A stretch of 64,000 nucleotides of DNA, taken from positions 1 through 64,000 of the forward strand of contig JAPJBO010000558.1 of the NCBI GenBank assembly GCA_030068145.1. Reading direction: 5' to 3'. Below, piece by piece: positions 31,228 through 41,300 of the stretch. This stretch comes from Diplonema papillatum. Taxonomy: Eukaryota; Euglenozoa; Diplonemea; Diplonemida; Diplonemidae. Under the pieces are notes generated by a model. It made no database searches and had not been told where the DNA came from. It saw nothing but the letters and a program-made list of their open reading frames with translations. Positions within the stretch are counted from its first letter, which is position 1, and each line of letters opens with the position of its first letter. The translations under genes and the position numbers were made by a program.

Positions 31228-32703
31228 CTACTGCCTGGCCCTCCCCTTGGCTGAGGTTGCTCGCTGAGGGTGCTGGGAGTCGGGGTGAGCTTCGCCCGGG
31301 TGTTGGGTGCGGGACTTCGGGCTGCGCTTCCTGGACGGCTTGGGGGCGGGCTGTTCCTCGGCTTTCTGCAGGGCCTGAAAGGCGTTCCGAAGATACGGAG
31401 GGAACCCGGCCTCGTGCTGGTGGCGGTGTTGGAGGCCGGCGGCCAACGACCAGCCGGCCTTCAAGGCCGTCTTGAGGACCATCATGCGGTGGATGGTGTC
31501 CCTCCCCAGCTCTACCAGGGCGTCGGGGTCGGAGGAGTCGTCCATCAGACGCATGATGGACGTTGCGTGGCTGAGCAGGTGTCCTGCGTCGTTGGCGATG
31601 CTCGGGACGGCGTCGAGTATATCCGCGAAGAAGCCGCGGATGTGGACGAGCGCGAGAGACCTCTCGACGGGAGAGAGGCTCACCCAGAGCTCGGGGTCGA
31701 GTAGCTCTGGTCCGGGAGAGAGAAGCGTGTGGGAGCCCTGGACCGACCCGCCTCCCCCCAGCGAAGACGGGTCCTCCGGAAAATCCGGAAGTGGATGGCT
31801 GGCGTAGGGCTGGCGGGGCTCGGCGTACGGCTGGTGGCAGGATGCGGCTGGCGGGCAGCGATAGCCCACTGGCAGAGGACCGCCCACGACGGCTTGCGGA
31901 AGGTTGCGAGGATTGTCCGGCAACAGGACAGCCCGCGGAAGGCGAGAAACGTCAACGAGGGGCGGAGGCGGCGGGAGTGGTCTCGTGAACGCCGGAAGCT
32001 GATGCAGCACTGGACCGGGGCATGTGCCCACCGACGTGGGCGGAACGGGACGGGAGCCCGCGGGTGCCGCCTCAGGTGCTGCCTCAGGGGCGGGCGAAGG
32101 CCGGACGGGTGGCGAGGTGCGCGTTGGGAGGGCCGCCATCACCAACTCGGTGAGGCGGTCGATCTGACGCTGCAGCCGGCCTATGTCCGACGCGTGGTCG
32201 TCCCGGCCGCCCCCGGCGGAGTTGCATTCCCTCAGATCGTCGTCATCTGGGCTGAGGGGATCGTCGCTCTCGGCGAAAGAGACACGTCGCGCGGCTGGGG
32301 GAGATGGGCCGAACAATGCAGCGGTGGTCGAGTCGTCAGCGGGAGAAACGGTCGCGGGGAGCGGCATGTGCCCCGGCGTCTGCGGCGGGGGCGTGGCCTT
32401 CGGAGACGAGCGGAGCAGGTCCGCGAACTCGTCCGCGGTGGCGGACGGAGCCGACGCGACCGCCAGCCACGCGAGGACCCACTGGGCCACGCCTTCGGGG
32501 GGGGCCTCCTCGTCCGTGTACCCCAAGGCGCCCAGAAGGCGCCTCAGCCCCGCCTCCGCGGTCCCCTCGACGTCGCGCGCGACCTTGAGTACCGCCGCGA
32601 GTCGGCGGTTGTTTGCGGTGAATGAAAGAAGGGACGGGACATCAGTCCCGACCACCCTCTTCACCCAACTCACCGCGCCCGACCTGTCGAGTTGCTTCGG
32701 CAT
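31228..32703 (-). CDS. Gag-like ORF1 of the VIPER-like retrotransposon
   Basis: 491 codons from the ATG at 32703 (MPKQLDRSGAVSWVKRVV), which comes directly after the terminal repeat, to TAG at 31228. The first 110 residues are helical, the middle is proline- and serine-rich with a short coiled region (DIGRLQRQIDRLTELVMAAL), then another helical domain (LALVHIRGFFADILDAV) and a lysine/arginine-rich tail (KPSRKRSPKSRTQH). No zinc knuckle is seen. The position, composition and basic tail fit a nucleocapsid protein that binds the element RNA. The next frame (recombinase) begins within 6 bp of the stop. Confidence 0.8.
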   Translation of the reverse strand: MPKQLDRSGAVSWVKRVVGTDVPSLLSFTANNRRLAAVLKVARDVEGTAEAGLRRLLGALGYTDEEAPPEGVAQWVLAWLAVASAPSATADEFADLLRSSPKATPPPQTPGHMPLPATVSPADDSTTAALFGPSPPAARRVSFAESDDPLSPDDDDLRECNSAGGGRDDHASDIGRLQRQIDRLTELVMAALPTRTSPPVRPSPAPEAAPEAAPAGSRPVPPTSVGTCPGPVLHQLPAFTRPLPPPPPLVDVSRLPRAVLLPDNPRNLPQAVVGGPLPVGYRCPPAASCHQPYAEPRQPYASHPLPDFPEDPSSLGGGGSVQGSHTLLSPGPELLDPELWVSLSPVERSLALVHIRGFFADILDAVPSIANDAGHLLSHATSIMRLMDDSSDPDALVELGRDTIHRMMVLKTALKAGWSLAAGLQHRHQHEAGFPPYLRNAFQALQKAEEQPAPKPSRKRSPKSRTQHPGEAHPDSQHPQRATSAKGRARQ

Positions 32704-32842
32704 TTTTGTTGAACGCTTACGCCCGCCACTAAACCCAGATTCACCTGTGTTTCGTGTGGGCTACAGCACATTTACCTCCTTTGATCTTTTGCAGCTGGCA
32801 GCCTCCTCAAGTATTTCCTACAAAGCAGGTGCTTATACAAAA
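32704..32842 (-). repeat. B terminal repeat (5' side of the element)
   Basis: TTTTTGTTGAACGCTTACGC followed by block B to GGTGCTTATAC, almost identical to 28256-28392. The gag ATG follows with no spacer. Outside it lies AAAAAAGAAAAAGG, resembling the A/G-rich flank on the other side (28153-28170). Confidence 0.9.
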
Positions 32843-32877
32843 AAGAAAAAGGCCGCCCTTACTGAGGACGGATGTCA

Positions 32878-33098
32878 TCAGTGGCGACCGTCGCAGAGGT
32901 GGGTGAAGCTAGGGTCCGTCCACTTTGATATGGGTACTTCCAAGCACTCCCGGAAGGAGATTCGCCCACAGAGGATGCATTGTTGGCTTCTCTGGTCTCG
33001 ATGCGTTGACAGCGCACTCTTGCAGACTTGGCAGTGCTGGGCACAGTCCCGGTGGCGACATGCCTTACACACCAGCTGGTCCAACTTCTTCCGGGCAT
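32878..33098 (-). CDS. Small cysteine-rich frame, unknown
   Basis: About 70 codons ending at TGA (32878), with the pattern LVCKACRHRDCAQHCQVCK and QQCILCGRISFRECL, then HLCDGRH. The spaced CxxC pairs suggest zinc binding. It lies in a RAB3GAP2 intron next to the retroelement and does not fit that gene, so it is probably a transposon fragment or an unrelated exon. Confidence 0.3.
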
Positions 33099-33871
33099 TG
33101 ATACAGTGATTTATAAGAGGGGTCTTACGTAGGGGTAACCCCCACGCTCCAAAAAAAAAAGAAAATCTGTCGGGGGGCCGCCGTGAGTGGCCAGCACTGG
33201 GGGACCAGCCACTGAAGGGGGCCGGGCCCGGGGAGCCAGCCTGGGGTCGGGGGGGCCGTTGTTATTGGTGCTGGTTTGTGGGATAAGGTGAGGAAAAAAG
33301 GGGGTTTCTTTTTTGCGGTGGTCTCCGCTGGTCTGGTAGTCCGTGCTACCTCCTTTCTTTTACACTCGTTCTCTTTTCTACTCACTCCTGTACGTCCTCT
33401 TTCACTCTTTTACTCTCTTTGGCTAGCCAAAAAAAAAGGGACTCCTGCGACCGACACCACGAACACATTCGCAATGAATGTGGCCCTGGGCCCCCCACGT
33501 GCGTACATGTTGAGCATTGAGTTCTTTAAGGTGCAAGTGCCATCAAGGCAGGCGAGCACTTGTTGAGCAGGGGTTGCCATGTAGCCCGTATCGGTCTAAG
33601 TCAACACTGTTACTTTCATGGGATGTTCACCGGGGAAGGGTCCGACCTAACCGTTCGTCAACAGCAACGTCGAAAAGGGGGAGGGGGGGGCGGGGGGTTG
33701 GGGGTGGGCGCAGCCGGGCGACTAATTACCAGTAGGTCCATTATCGCAGACTCTGCTGAGGGAAGGCAGAACAAGCGAACTATCTGCAGCATTTCAAATT
33801 ATTCTCTTCTCTCTTGTAAAGTTGACGCGCACTTACCTGCGAAATAAATTGCTGGACCCTCTGTACGGCGC
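33099..33871. other. Spacer inside a RAB3GAP2 intron, nothing recognised
   Basis: G-rich and A-rich homopolymers (33170-33300, 33425-33440, 33675-33710). No exon or transposon protein could be supported. Confidence 0.35.
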
Positions 33872-34195
33872 TTGTTCTTGGCGTCCAGTTTTCAGTCGAA
33901 TGAGCCAGTCACAGCGGACTTCGTTGACTCTTTTATGAGGGAGTACTTGGTTGTGGCGACAGATGCCACATGTCATGAGAGTGATCACGACAATGATTCT
34001 GGAGATGACACTAATGATACCGAGGAGCTTCGAACTCAGGAAGCAACAGTGACCTATGCAAATGTGCGCCCTACGCAGCTCAAGTTTGCAAGGGCTTCGT
34101 TATACTTTGATACAGCAGCAGCTGTCCATACAAAAACAACCCTGCTTGTTGCACATCCAGTGCCCCTTTTTGAGGCTAGTATTGTTGGCCTGTAG
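33872..34195 (+). CDS. Unknown ORF, possibly transposon-derived
   Basis: About 100 codons on the plus strand ending at TAG (34193-34195), with an acidic stretch (HESDHDNDSGDDTNDTEEL) followed by a more ordered part (ARASLYFDTAAAVHTKTTLL). It faces the ORF at 34.3-35.5 kb, with a perfect 37-bp palindrome between them. The family is not recognised. Confidence 0.3.
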   Translation: MFLASSFQSNEPVTADFVDSFMREYLVVATDATCHESDHDNDSGDDTNDTEELRTQEATVTYANVRPTQLKFARASLYFDTAAAVHTKTTLLVAHPVPLFEASIVGL

Positions 34196-34296
34196 TACCC
34201 CGTTTGCAGCTTACGTTGTTTTGACTTGAAGTTCCCTGCCGTAAACTTGACACACCTTTTCCGTTATGATCGAGACACGAACGAGACACAACACTG

Positions 34297-35547
34297 CTAG
34301 GCTGCGCTATGCTGCGCTGGGCTACACTGGGCTGGAATGGAGGGGCGGTCCTTGGGTGCAGCTCCGCAACCACACTGAGAAAACATTTTCTCAGTGTGGT
34401 TGCGGAGCTGCACCCAAGGACCCTGGAACACCGGGGGGTCCAACGGTCTCTCGTCTTGGTCGACTTCTGTATCAAGGGTATCCGGGGGGAATTCGTCGTC
34501 GGTGTCTTGGGTTTGCACATCTGGGGGTCCTTCATTGTTTTGTTCGTCGTACTCGCGAAGAAGGCGCAAGTAGGTTTTCGCAGTTCCCGAAACTTTTATG
34601 TGATTCTCCATGTCGCGCTCAAGCAAGCTTGCCTGCAGGAAGTCGATGTCCTTCTCGTCCTCGCTCTCGAGCCACTCCAACAGGCCTTCCTTTTTTCGCT
34701 TGCTTATTGTCGATTTTGCTCCTCTAGCTTGGCACTGCTGAAGTAGCACTGGTTTCTGCCAGTCTGTCCCGTAGTCAAAGCGGAATGGAATGGACGCGAT
34801 TACATCGCTCCTTTTCCTTTTCCGAGCTTCAACGTTATCTGCTGCCATCTGCTTGGTGTTGTCCCACAGCCGCTTTTCTTCGCCTAGCCGCTCCTTTCGC
34901 TCGGTTACCGATTCCAAACGAAAGAGAGCAAGAAGCTCTTTGAGACGACCCTGGGGAAGGATGACAGTCGGTAACTCGGACTCCTTGCAGCAAACCTTAG
35001 CCCTTACCATCTCGTCACGAACTCTTGTGTGGTTTGCATCTCGCAAGATTCGCTTCATTTTTCCACATGTCCCTTCCAGCACAGAAGGACCAAGCGCCAC
35101 GAGCCTCTTCACATGATCGAGATCGTCGGAGGGACAGTACTTTGTGAGCTCGTAGTACAGCCCGCTTGCGATGCGGTGGATGGTGCTGCGGAGGAATTCC
35201 GCTTCAGATGCGCTGGAGATACTGGGTATGAGAACCTTTGACCTCTTCAGTCCGGTGGTGCCGTATTACCGATCAACCCCGGCCTCAAGCAAAGCCTTCG
35301 GAAGTTTAGTCTTCAACTGTTCCGAGGACACGGACGGAAGGACCCGCGTCCCTCGCTCAGCCTTAGGGACCTTCGTGAATTTTCCGCCAGCCATTATGCA
35401 GCATGCGGAACCCCCAAACACGTCGCACTCCCTGCGAGTCATCTTCATCAAGAACGTGGTGTTGCCCTCGGCTGTAAAGAGCTCTGCAGCGAGTGTGGTA
35501 AACGTCTCCTGGACATGACCGACATTTAGTTCGTCTGAACTGGCCAC
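34297..35547 (-). pseudogene. Unknown protein gene interrupted by one in-frame TAA
   Basis: A single minus-strand frame of about 417 codons is open from 35547 to 34297 except for one TAA at 35266-35268. The composition is protein-like (FLRSTIHRIASGLYYELTKY, LPQGRLKELLALFRLESV, WLESEDEKDIDFLQASLL), lysine/glutamate-rich in the middle and acidic near the end. The final part runs through the 37-bp palindrome. No ATG starts the frame at 35547. It may be a transposon-encoded protein or a disabled retroposed gene; the family is not recognised. Confidence 0.4.
34347..34422. repeat. Perfect 37-bp inverted repeat with a 2-bp spacer
   Basis: The left arm 34347-34383 begins GGTCCTTGGGTGCAGCTCCG, and the right arm 34386-34422 is its exact reverse complement. 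The spacer is CA. Such a perfect head-to-head palindrome suggests abutting transposon ends or a recent inverted duplication. It lies inside the minus-strand ORF end. Confidence 0.9.
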
Positions 35548-38141
35548 AGTGATTTTTGCATACGTGTATAATACACGAACAAGGGGTACACCACTGTCTG
35601 AAAAGCTAGCCCCAGGAAGTGCACCTTCTCAATGGCAGCTTCGCGGAGATATTCGAGCATATTCTTCCTGATGCTGCTCGAAATCAACAAGGGATTAGCC
35701 TGAAGCATGAAGAAGATACAGGCGAACAGAGTGGAAGGAGCAGCACCCATCGAAGAAGCGCAAGACACCAGACGAGAAGCCAGCAACGCCAACAACAGAA
35801 CCTGCCGATGATGGAAGGCAGGCCTTCCTGACAAATTTCTTCACAGCCTTCGGTGGTCCAAAACAGTGACTTACGCCACCGCTGTGCCCTGGGCCCTTTC
35901 CTCTTTCGTCTCCTCACAGTTCGGGTTTTATTGGATACAACTAACCCGTGGTAACCGGGGGGTTATAGCACGATACTTGTTCTTTTTTAAACTGAACCCC
36001 TGTCATGACCTTATTGCATAACATCTCAACATTTAAGAGCTACCCGAAAACCCATTATACCCGTACTTTTCTAGCAAACTCTTGTCAGCTCTTCTAGCAA
36101 GACAGGTGCATCTGAGCATGTGGCAGCTCCAGGCCTCTACTACTCGGTGTTCGCAAGTGAGACGAAACCTTTTTGTTACAAGGGCACTTAACGTACCCGG
36201 GACCCACTTGAACATCTGGTGGGTTCCGGATGCCGACCAGCTCAAGTTCGGCAAAGACTGCCTCCTTGAGTGTCTCCTCGATCTCTACGCTGCTCCTCCC
36301 GTGATGGTGGATGTTCGTACGCTTTGCGGTTGGTGGAGAGGAGATCAGCCCGTGCCTTGTTAGCTGGCAGTCTTGTCCCAAGGTCAGCTACTTAAGTCCC
36401 CAGGGCTGCCTTAAACGACCCGAGGGTCGGGGCTTTTGCCATCGATTCATTGAACCGTAATGTGGTCTTCCCGGTACGAGTCACCACGGTGAAGTGGACA
36501 GCCACGAATTCCATTTATTATTCGTTTTCTGGGATCTAAAAGGTGAGTGGCAATAATTTCTGTATCTTGTGCTGCAGGTTCCATGAGGTCTAAAGTATTT
36601 GGCTTGCCGGGTAGGTCGTCTGATCGGCTTTTTCTGGTGAGTGGCAAGATGAAAAAACAAGCATGGGGCTATCCTTGCTTCCTGCCGTTCGGGGGTGTCG
36701 ACCATACCACTTCGTTTTCTGAATCAGAAACAGCGGCAAGGCCAAGCAGAAAGGCAGAGGGGAGGAAAATGAAGCCAGATCAAGTTCTGGAAAAGTCTTT
36801 TTGCTGGTGAACGAATTCGTCTCTACGGCTTTCCCAAGGGCTGGATGTTGCCAGGCATAACAGGTTGCGGAGTCGGCCACACACGGTATGTCGGTTACAA
36901 TCGTCCGACGGGATGTTCGGTGAAGCATTAGGTCAATGGAGGCTTTCCTTACGCCACAAGTGGGCAATATATCGTTGTTTTCCGAGTAAGCACCGCAAAG
37001 TCTCATCTCACCAGCAGGCGGGGATCATTCTGGTGCTGCTTCCTCAACGTACTGCGCGTTTTGCACTGCCCTTCGAAGTTTGTTTAACGTCAGGTTTTAG
37101 ATATTTGGTGTGAGGTTCTTGTCTCCTCTCGTTATTTGGCACACAACTTGGATGCATCCCTCGAGAAACCCGCCCTGGTGGTGAAAACCCCCAACTTTCT
37201 AGTACACACCAGTACAAACTGGGAAAAAAATATATCGAAAACCGGCCTGATTTTGACAGTAACTGGTAGGTAACTGGCAGTACCTGCTAGGTAACTTTGC
37301 TCGATATCAAACGCGCCATTATAAGCTAAATAAAAAGTTTTTTGTGGCTATAAGCTAAATAAAAAAAGTTTCTTGGACCATACACAATGGTGGCTATAAG
37401 CTAATTATCCCAAAAAACAAACCTTCCACGCAGTGACGTTCCTCGAGGTATTCACGAGTCTTCTCGGGCAATTCGCTTGTGGCATACGCTGCGGCAACCA
37501 GCGCTGCAGGGGACAACCCAGTAATGAAAGACAACGGCGTGGCCTGCGTTGTGGGAGGATATTGGCGCGAAGAAGGCTACCTGCGGGCCAAAGCTCAAAA
37601 GTCATAGTGGTCGCATCGGGGTCGTATTTAACTATCTTCTTGTCAGAGTAACAACTGTTTCCTTGTTTCCTGTTGTTAACTCCGAAAGAAAGCACTCGCA
37701 GCGTGTCTGGGAGGGTTGACTCGACTTCCCTCGGCACCTATTGCTTCCGTTCGCCAGATTCCGGGTATCCGTGAAACGGATCAGGCTATGAATGTGCTTT
37801 GTTTACTCGCCGTTACTAGCACATCGCTAGGCTGCTGCATTCTTTCCTGCGCTTATTGAGATGCTTAAGTTTAGTGCAGGCGCGTAATTTTCAACAGCTG
37901 ATGGTACAGATTGTCATCCGAGCAACACCTTGGCAAAGTCATTGTTCTTTCTTTCGCCAAAAGTCAACTACGGCATTTGAGAGTCGCGTCCGAACAACTA
38001 GGCAACTCTTTCGGAACGCAGACTCGCGCCCAATCGAGCGTCGAACGTGTCTTGAGGAAATAGGTTAAGCGATACTCAACTGCTGATGGTCATGCCCGGT
38101 TAAACCAAGGCAATGCGTTCAACGACGACGGCACGGAGTAC
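35548..38141. other. Spacer inside a RAB3GAP2 intron
   Basis: A short tandem motif TGGCTATAAGCTAAATAAAA repeats near 37318-37410 (three copies), preceded by GGTAACTGG/GCTAGGTAAC-type repeats. Overlapping 70-95 codon frames near 36080-36380 exist on both strands, none identifiable. Confidence 0.35.
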
Positions 38142-38253
38142 TAATAAACGTTTGGCACACCTCGATCCAGGCCACGCTGGGCAGCAATTGCTTCAACTGC
38201 AAGAAGCAGGCGATGTGCTTCAGGGCTGTGTCCAGAGCTGGGACCTTGTGAAG
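38142..38253 (-). CDS. RAB3GAP2: RAB3GAP2-like gene, exon 4 (predicted)
   Basis: The acceptor CACACACAG is formed by the end of the (CA)n tract, and coding sequence LHKVPALDTALKHIACFLQL then LLPSVAWIEVCQTFI follows. It starts in phase 0, as exon 3 requires. With the donor ATTA/GTACTC (38141) it ends in phase 1, as exon 5 requires. An alternative donor GAG/GTGTGC at 38160 has the better consensus but leaves phase 0. Family alignment is weaker here than in other exons (position before the HAHCCWEY region of human). The exon directly abuts the non-LTR element's tail. Confidence 0.5.

Positions 38254-38254
<1 letters not shown>

Positions 38255-38320
<66 letters not shown>
38255..38320. repeat. 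(GT)33 tract at the 3' end of the full-length non-LTR element
   Basis: An uninterrupted GT run on the plus strand, that is (CA)n on the element's sense strand, directly after TACGGACCCGTTTTAACGTG (reverse sense). The last CA joins CAG, the acceptor of predicted exon 4. Confidence 0.95.
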
Positions 38321-38324
<4 letters not shown>

Positions 38325-38381
38325 GGACCCGTTTTAACGTGGTGCCTCCCTTCACGAAAGTACGACCACGCTCAGATTAAG

Positions 38382-41300
38382 CTAGGTGACGGCCGATGCA
38401 CCCCCGGGCTGGGAGTGGGGGCCTCCATTCGCTCTCCTGTTTGCGTGATGCTTTGTGCAGCAGCTGGCTAATGCTTCGTTTTCAGCCACACAATCGCCGC
38501 AACGTCCTAGTCTGTGAGCTGTGCAGAAGTGCATCCGGGGCCTTAGACCATCCGATCCGTGATGATGCTGCTTGAGGCGACAGCAGGTCTCCGCCGGTAG
38601 ACGCTTTTTTACGCACTCACTGCATCGCGGCTTTTTGTGGAGCGAGCAAACCACTCCAGGGCGGGAAGTGTTAGCAGCGCCTTCTGGGGCCTCGCACGGG
38701 GGGGCACCTTTGCGCGGGTCAGTGCTTGAACCCCTTTCGGCCTCTTCCGTTCTGCCTTTCCAGTCGGGTTTTCCCTGTGTCCATCCTGCCGGGTAAGCCT
38801 CCTCTGGCAAGAAGGTTGCGGCCCACTTCAGGTGTGGCGGGTAAGGGCTGCTCTCATGTTCGTCCGCGATTCCCGCCTGCGCGTGTTCGCGTATCCTCAC
38901 GATGATGCCTTCTGTCGCCTCTGACAGCTGCGCTCGTCGGGAGACGCCCCGTACAACCGTCCCTCCCAGGGATGTCAGCACGGTGGAGGAGTACTCATGG
39001 CCATAGAACCACGGCTGCCCCGTCACCTTCTTGTACGCCTTCCCCATCTCAACGAGGCTAAGCGCTTTGCCCAAGGCGGACCGGCGAAAGTCGGTTAGCA
39101 TCTTCTCTTGCCTTCGAGGAGTCGGCCGCTGGCGCTGCACCAAGTCCATGGCGGCGTTACTCAGGGCATCAGCGTCCGTGTTCCTCTCGCGCTTGACGTG
39201 CTCGATGCGCACTGTCATCCGTCGCTGCAGGGAAGAAACCATTCTGGCAGCGCGTGTCTGGTATGGCTTGAGCTCCTCGGAACATGCCAGGCATCGCAAA
39301 AGCTGCCCCACTACCAGTGCCGAGTCCCCCCGCACCGTACACTGCGTGCCGTCCGCATCGTTCGCTTCGTTCAGCAGATGCAGGCCCGCTAGCACCGCTT
39401 CATACTCTGCCACGTTATTGCTGCGCACGGTGGGCAGCGGCAGGATTACCTCCGACACCTTGACGCCGTCTCGGTACATCACCGCCCCTGCGCCAGCAAC
39501 GGCGAAGGCGGTTCCGTTCGCTCTCGCCCCACCATCGAAGCACACAAGCAACCTGCTGTCGCCCATTTCCCCATCCGCTAGCGTTGTGCGAGCTGCTGTC
39601 ACCTTGCCTGTCTGTGCTTGAGGTACTGCTGTATAGTACCTGCTTTTGAGGTCAGGGAGCCGCTGTCCGGTGTGCATTTCGAACTCTACAGCTAACTCGA
39701 TGAAGCTGATGCCCAGCTCGTCGTGTCCCGGGGGTGCCCATTTCACCTGCCGCAGCCAGTCGGTGAACGCCATCCACATTTCCCGTCCGTATTTCCATTT
39801 CGTTGTCACGGCGGATGGCGCAATGAAAGGGACTGCGAGTCGGCAGGGTTCAGTTGGTCTCCAGCCTCGCGGGTAGCTCTCTGTCCTGTGATGCCGGGCT
39901 GACCTGTCGAGCAGGCCGTCGGCACCCTGGCGTTCCCTCAGCACTTCGACAAAGAACAGTTGCAGTCGCTTCACTACATGCCGCCTTTTCTCCTTTTCTG
40001 CCGGCAGCACGGAGGTGCTTTCGTCTACCTGAGGGGCTGGGGCTATCCCGCACAAGCGCAGACACGGGGGCCAGTTTACCTGCATGGTCCTTATGTCTTC
40101 GTACTTCGCGCGCAAGTGCTCCCAAGCGGGGCAGCTCCAGAAAAGGTGATCCACCGTTTCTCGTTCCTCCGTATTGCAGTATAGACAGCTTTCTTCACCG
40201 GCCCCTGTTCGTCCAGCCGCCGGCGTGGCTCCCACAATCACTGATTTCAGCATGCCGGCTTGATACGCGGTGAGTGGGGAATCGTGCATCTCCAGCAGGT
40301 GCCGGGTTGTCTGGTAATCCACCCCGTCCCGCACTCCCCCGAAGTCTCCTCCCCGCCTTGCCGCGAGCTGAGCCATTTCGCGTAGTCTCAAAGCGTATCG
40401 CAGGTCGTGCTGTAGAAGCTTCGTGTTGTCCTGTGCCGCTGCATCATGCACTACCTCGTCTCCGGCTTCGTTCGTGTAGGCGATGCTGGTTGGTGCCACC
40501 CATCGCCACCCGAGTCCGTCTAGCGCTTCTTTGAAGAAGGCGAAAGGTCCATGCAATGTCGCAAGCGAGTCGCTGTGCTCCCACGCTGTCTGTGACAGAG
40601 ATCTCGCGGACTCCCACTTCTTGAGTTGCACTGCCCAGGTGGTGATTCTTCTGTATGCCGGCACAACTACCGGGTCGAGTCGGTGCCCATGATGTAGGAT
40701 ATGTAGGACCGCCTCTTGAGCTCGGCGCGGCGGCCCAGTCCACATCGCCTCCGTGAACAATCTTCTCAGGCGCACGCTGTCCCGCTTCGTCATTCCCGAT
40801 ACTGCTGCACCGTAGTACCGTTTAGCTCCCGCTGACATGCTGACCACGAGGTCCTTCGCTTCGCCTGGCAGCGGGAGGCAAGCTGCCCTTTTCAGCACCC
40901 GCTCAGCTTCGGAGTTCCTCTCCACAATCCGTTTCGACGGCCGAATTACCTCCCCCGGTGGCACCTTCTCTGTGGTTAGCATCACGCCGAGAACGTCGAA
41001 TGTCACCCGCCTTTGTATACCTTCTTGTCGCCCGTTGTTCACTGCTGTGCCGTCGCTTTCCGCATAATCAAGGGTTTGCGGGGTGTCCGACGCCGTCGTG
41101 AAAAAATGCGACTTTTTCTGCGTGCAGACTTTCATCCCGGTCAGCCCGGCGAACATTCCTGACCGCCTGGCTGCCTCCTCTAAATCGGCAAACGTCTTCA
41201 GCATTGCATACACGTCATCGACGTACGATAGCGGAATCGCCGCTTCGATGTCCGCTACGTGTCGCATCCAGACACTGATGATGACGTTAATTAGGATGAC

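Larger units (their letters stand above)
28178..32842 (-). mobile_element. Complete VIPER-like tyrosine-recombinase retrotransposon with split direct repeats
   Basis: A 4.67-kb element reading right to left as terminal repeat, gag, tyrosine recombinase, RT/RNase H, and a compound terminal repeat. Block B (CCGCCACTAAACCCAGATTC to CAGGTGCTTATAC) occurs at 32723-32838 and 28276-28392. Block A (AAATACTCGAGGGGCTGCC to TTGAACGCTTACG) occurs twice, at 28178-28275 and 28393-28491. In element orientation the layout is B, internal, A, B, A, the split-direct-repeat design of Ngaro/VIPER-type elements, which integrate through a circular intermediate and leave no target duplication. All three frames are intact and the repeats nearly identical, so the insertion is recent and possibly active. 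It lies in the intron between RAB3GAP2 exons 4 and 5, in gene orientation. Confidence 0.9.

Noticed and set aside
28150-32860. Target-site duplication around the VIPER-like element
   Set aside because: Both flanks are A/G-rich (AAAAAAGAAAAAG), which is low complexity; tyrosine-recombinase elements are not expected to make duplications.
34297-34535. Short minus frame around the palindrome as a separate gene
   Set aside because: It is the continuation of the 34.3-35.5 kb frame through an inverted repeat and carries no domain of its own.
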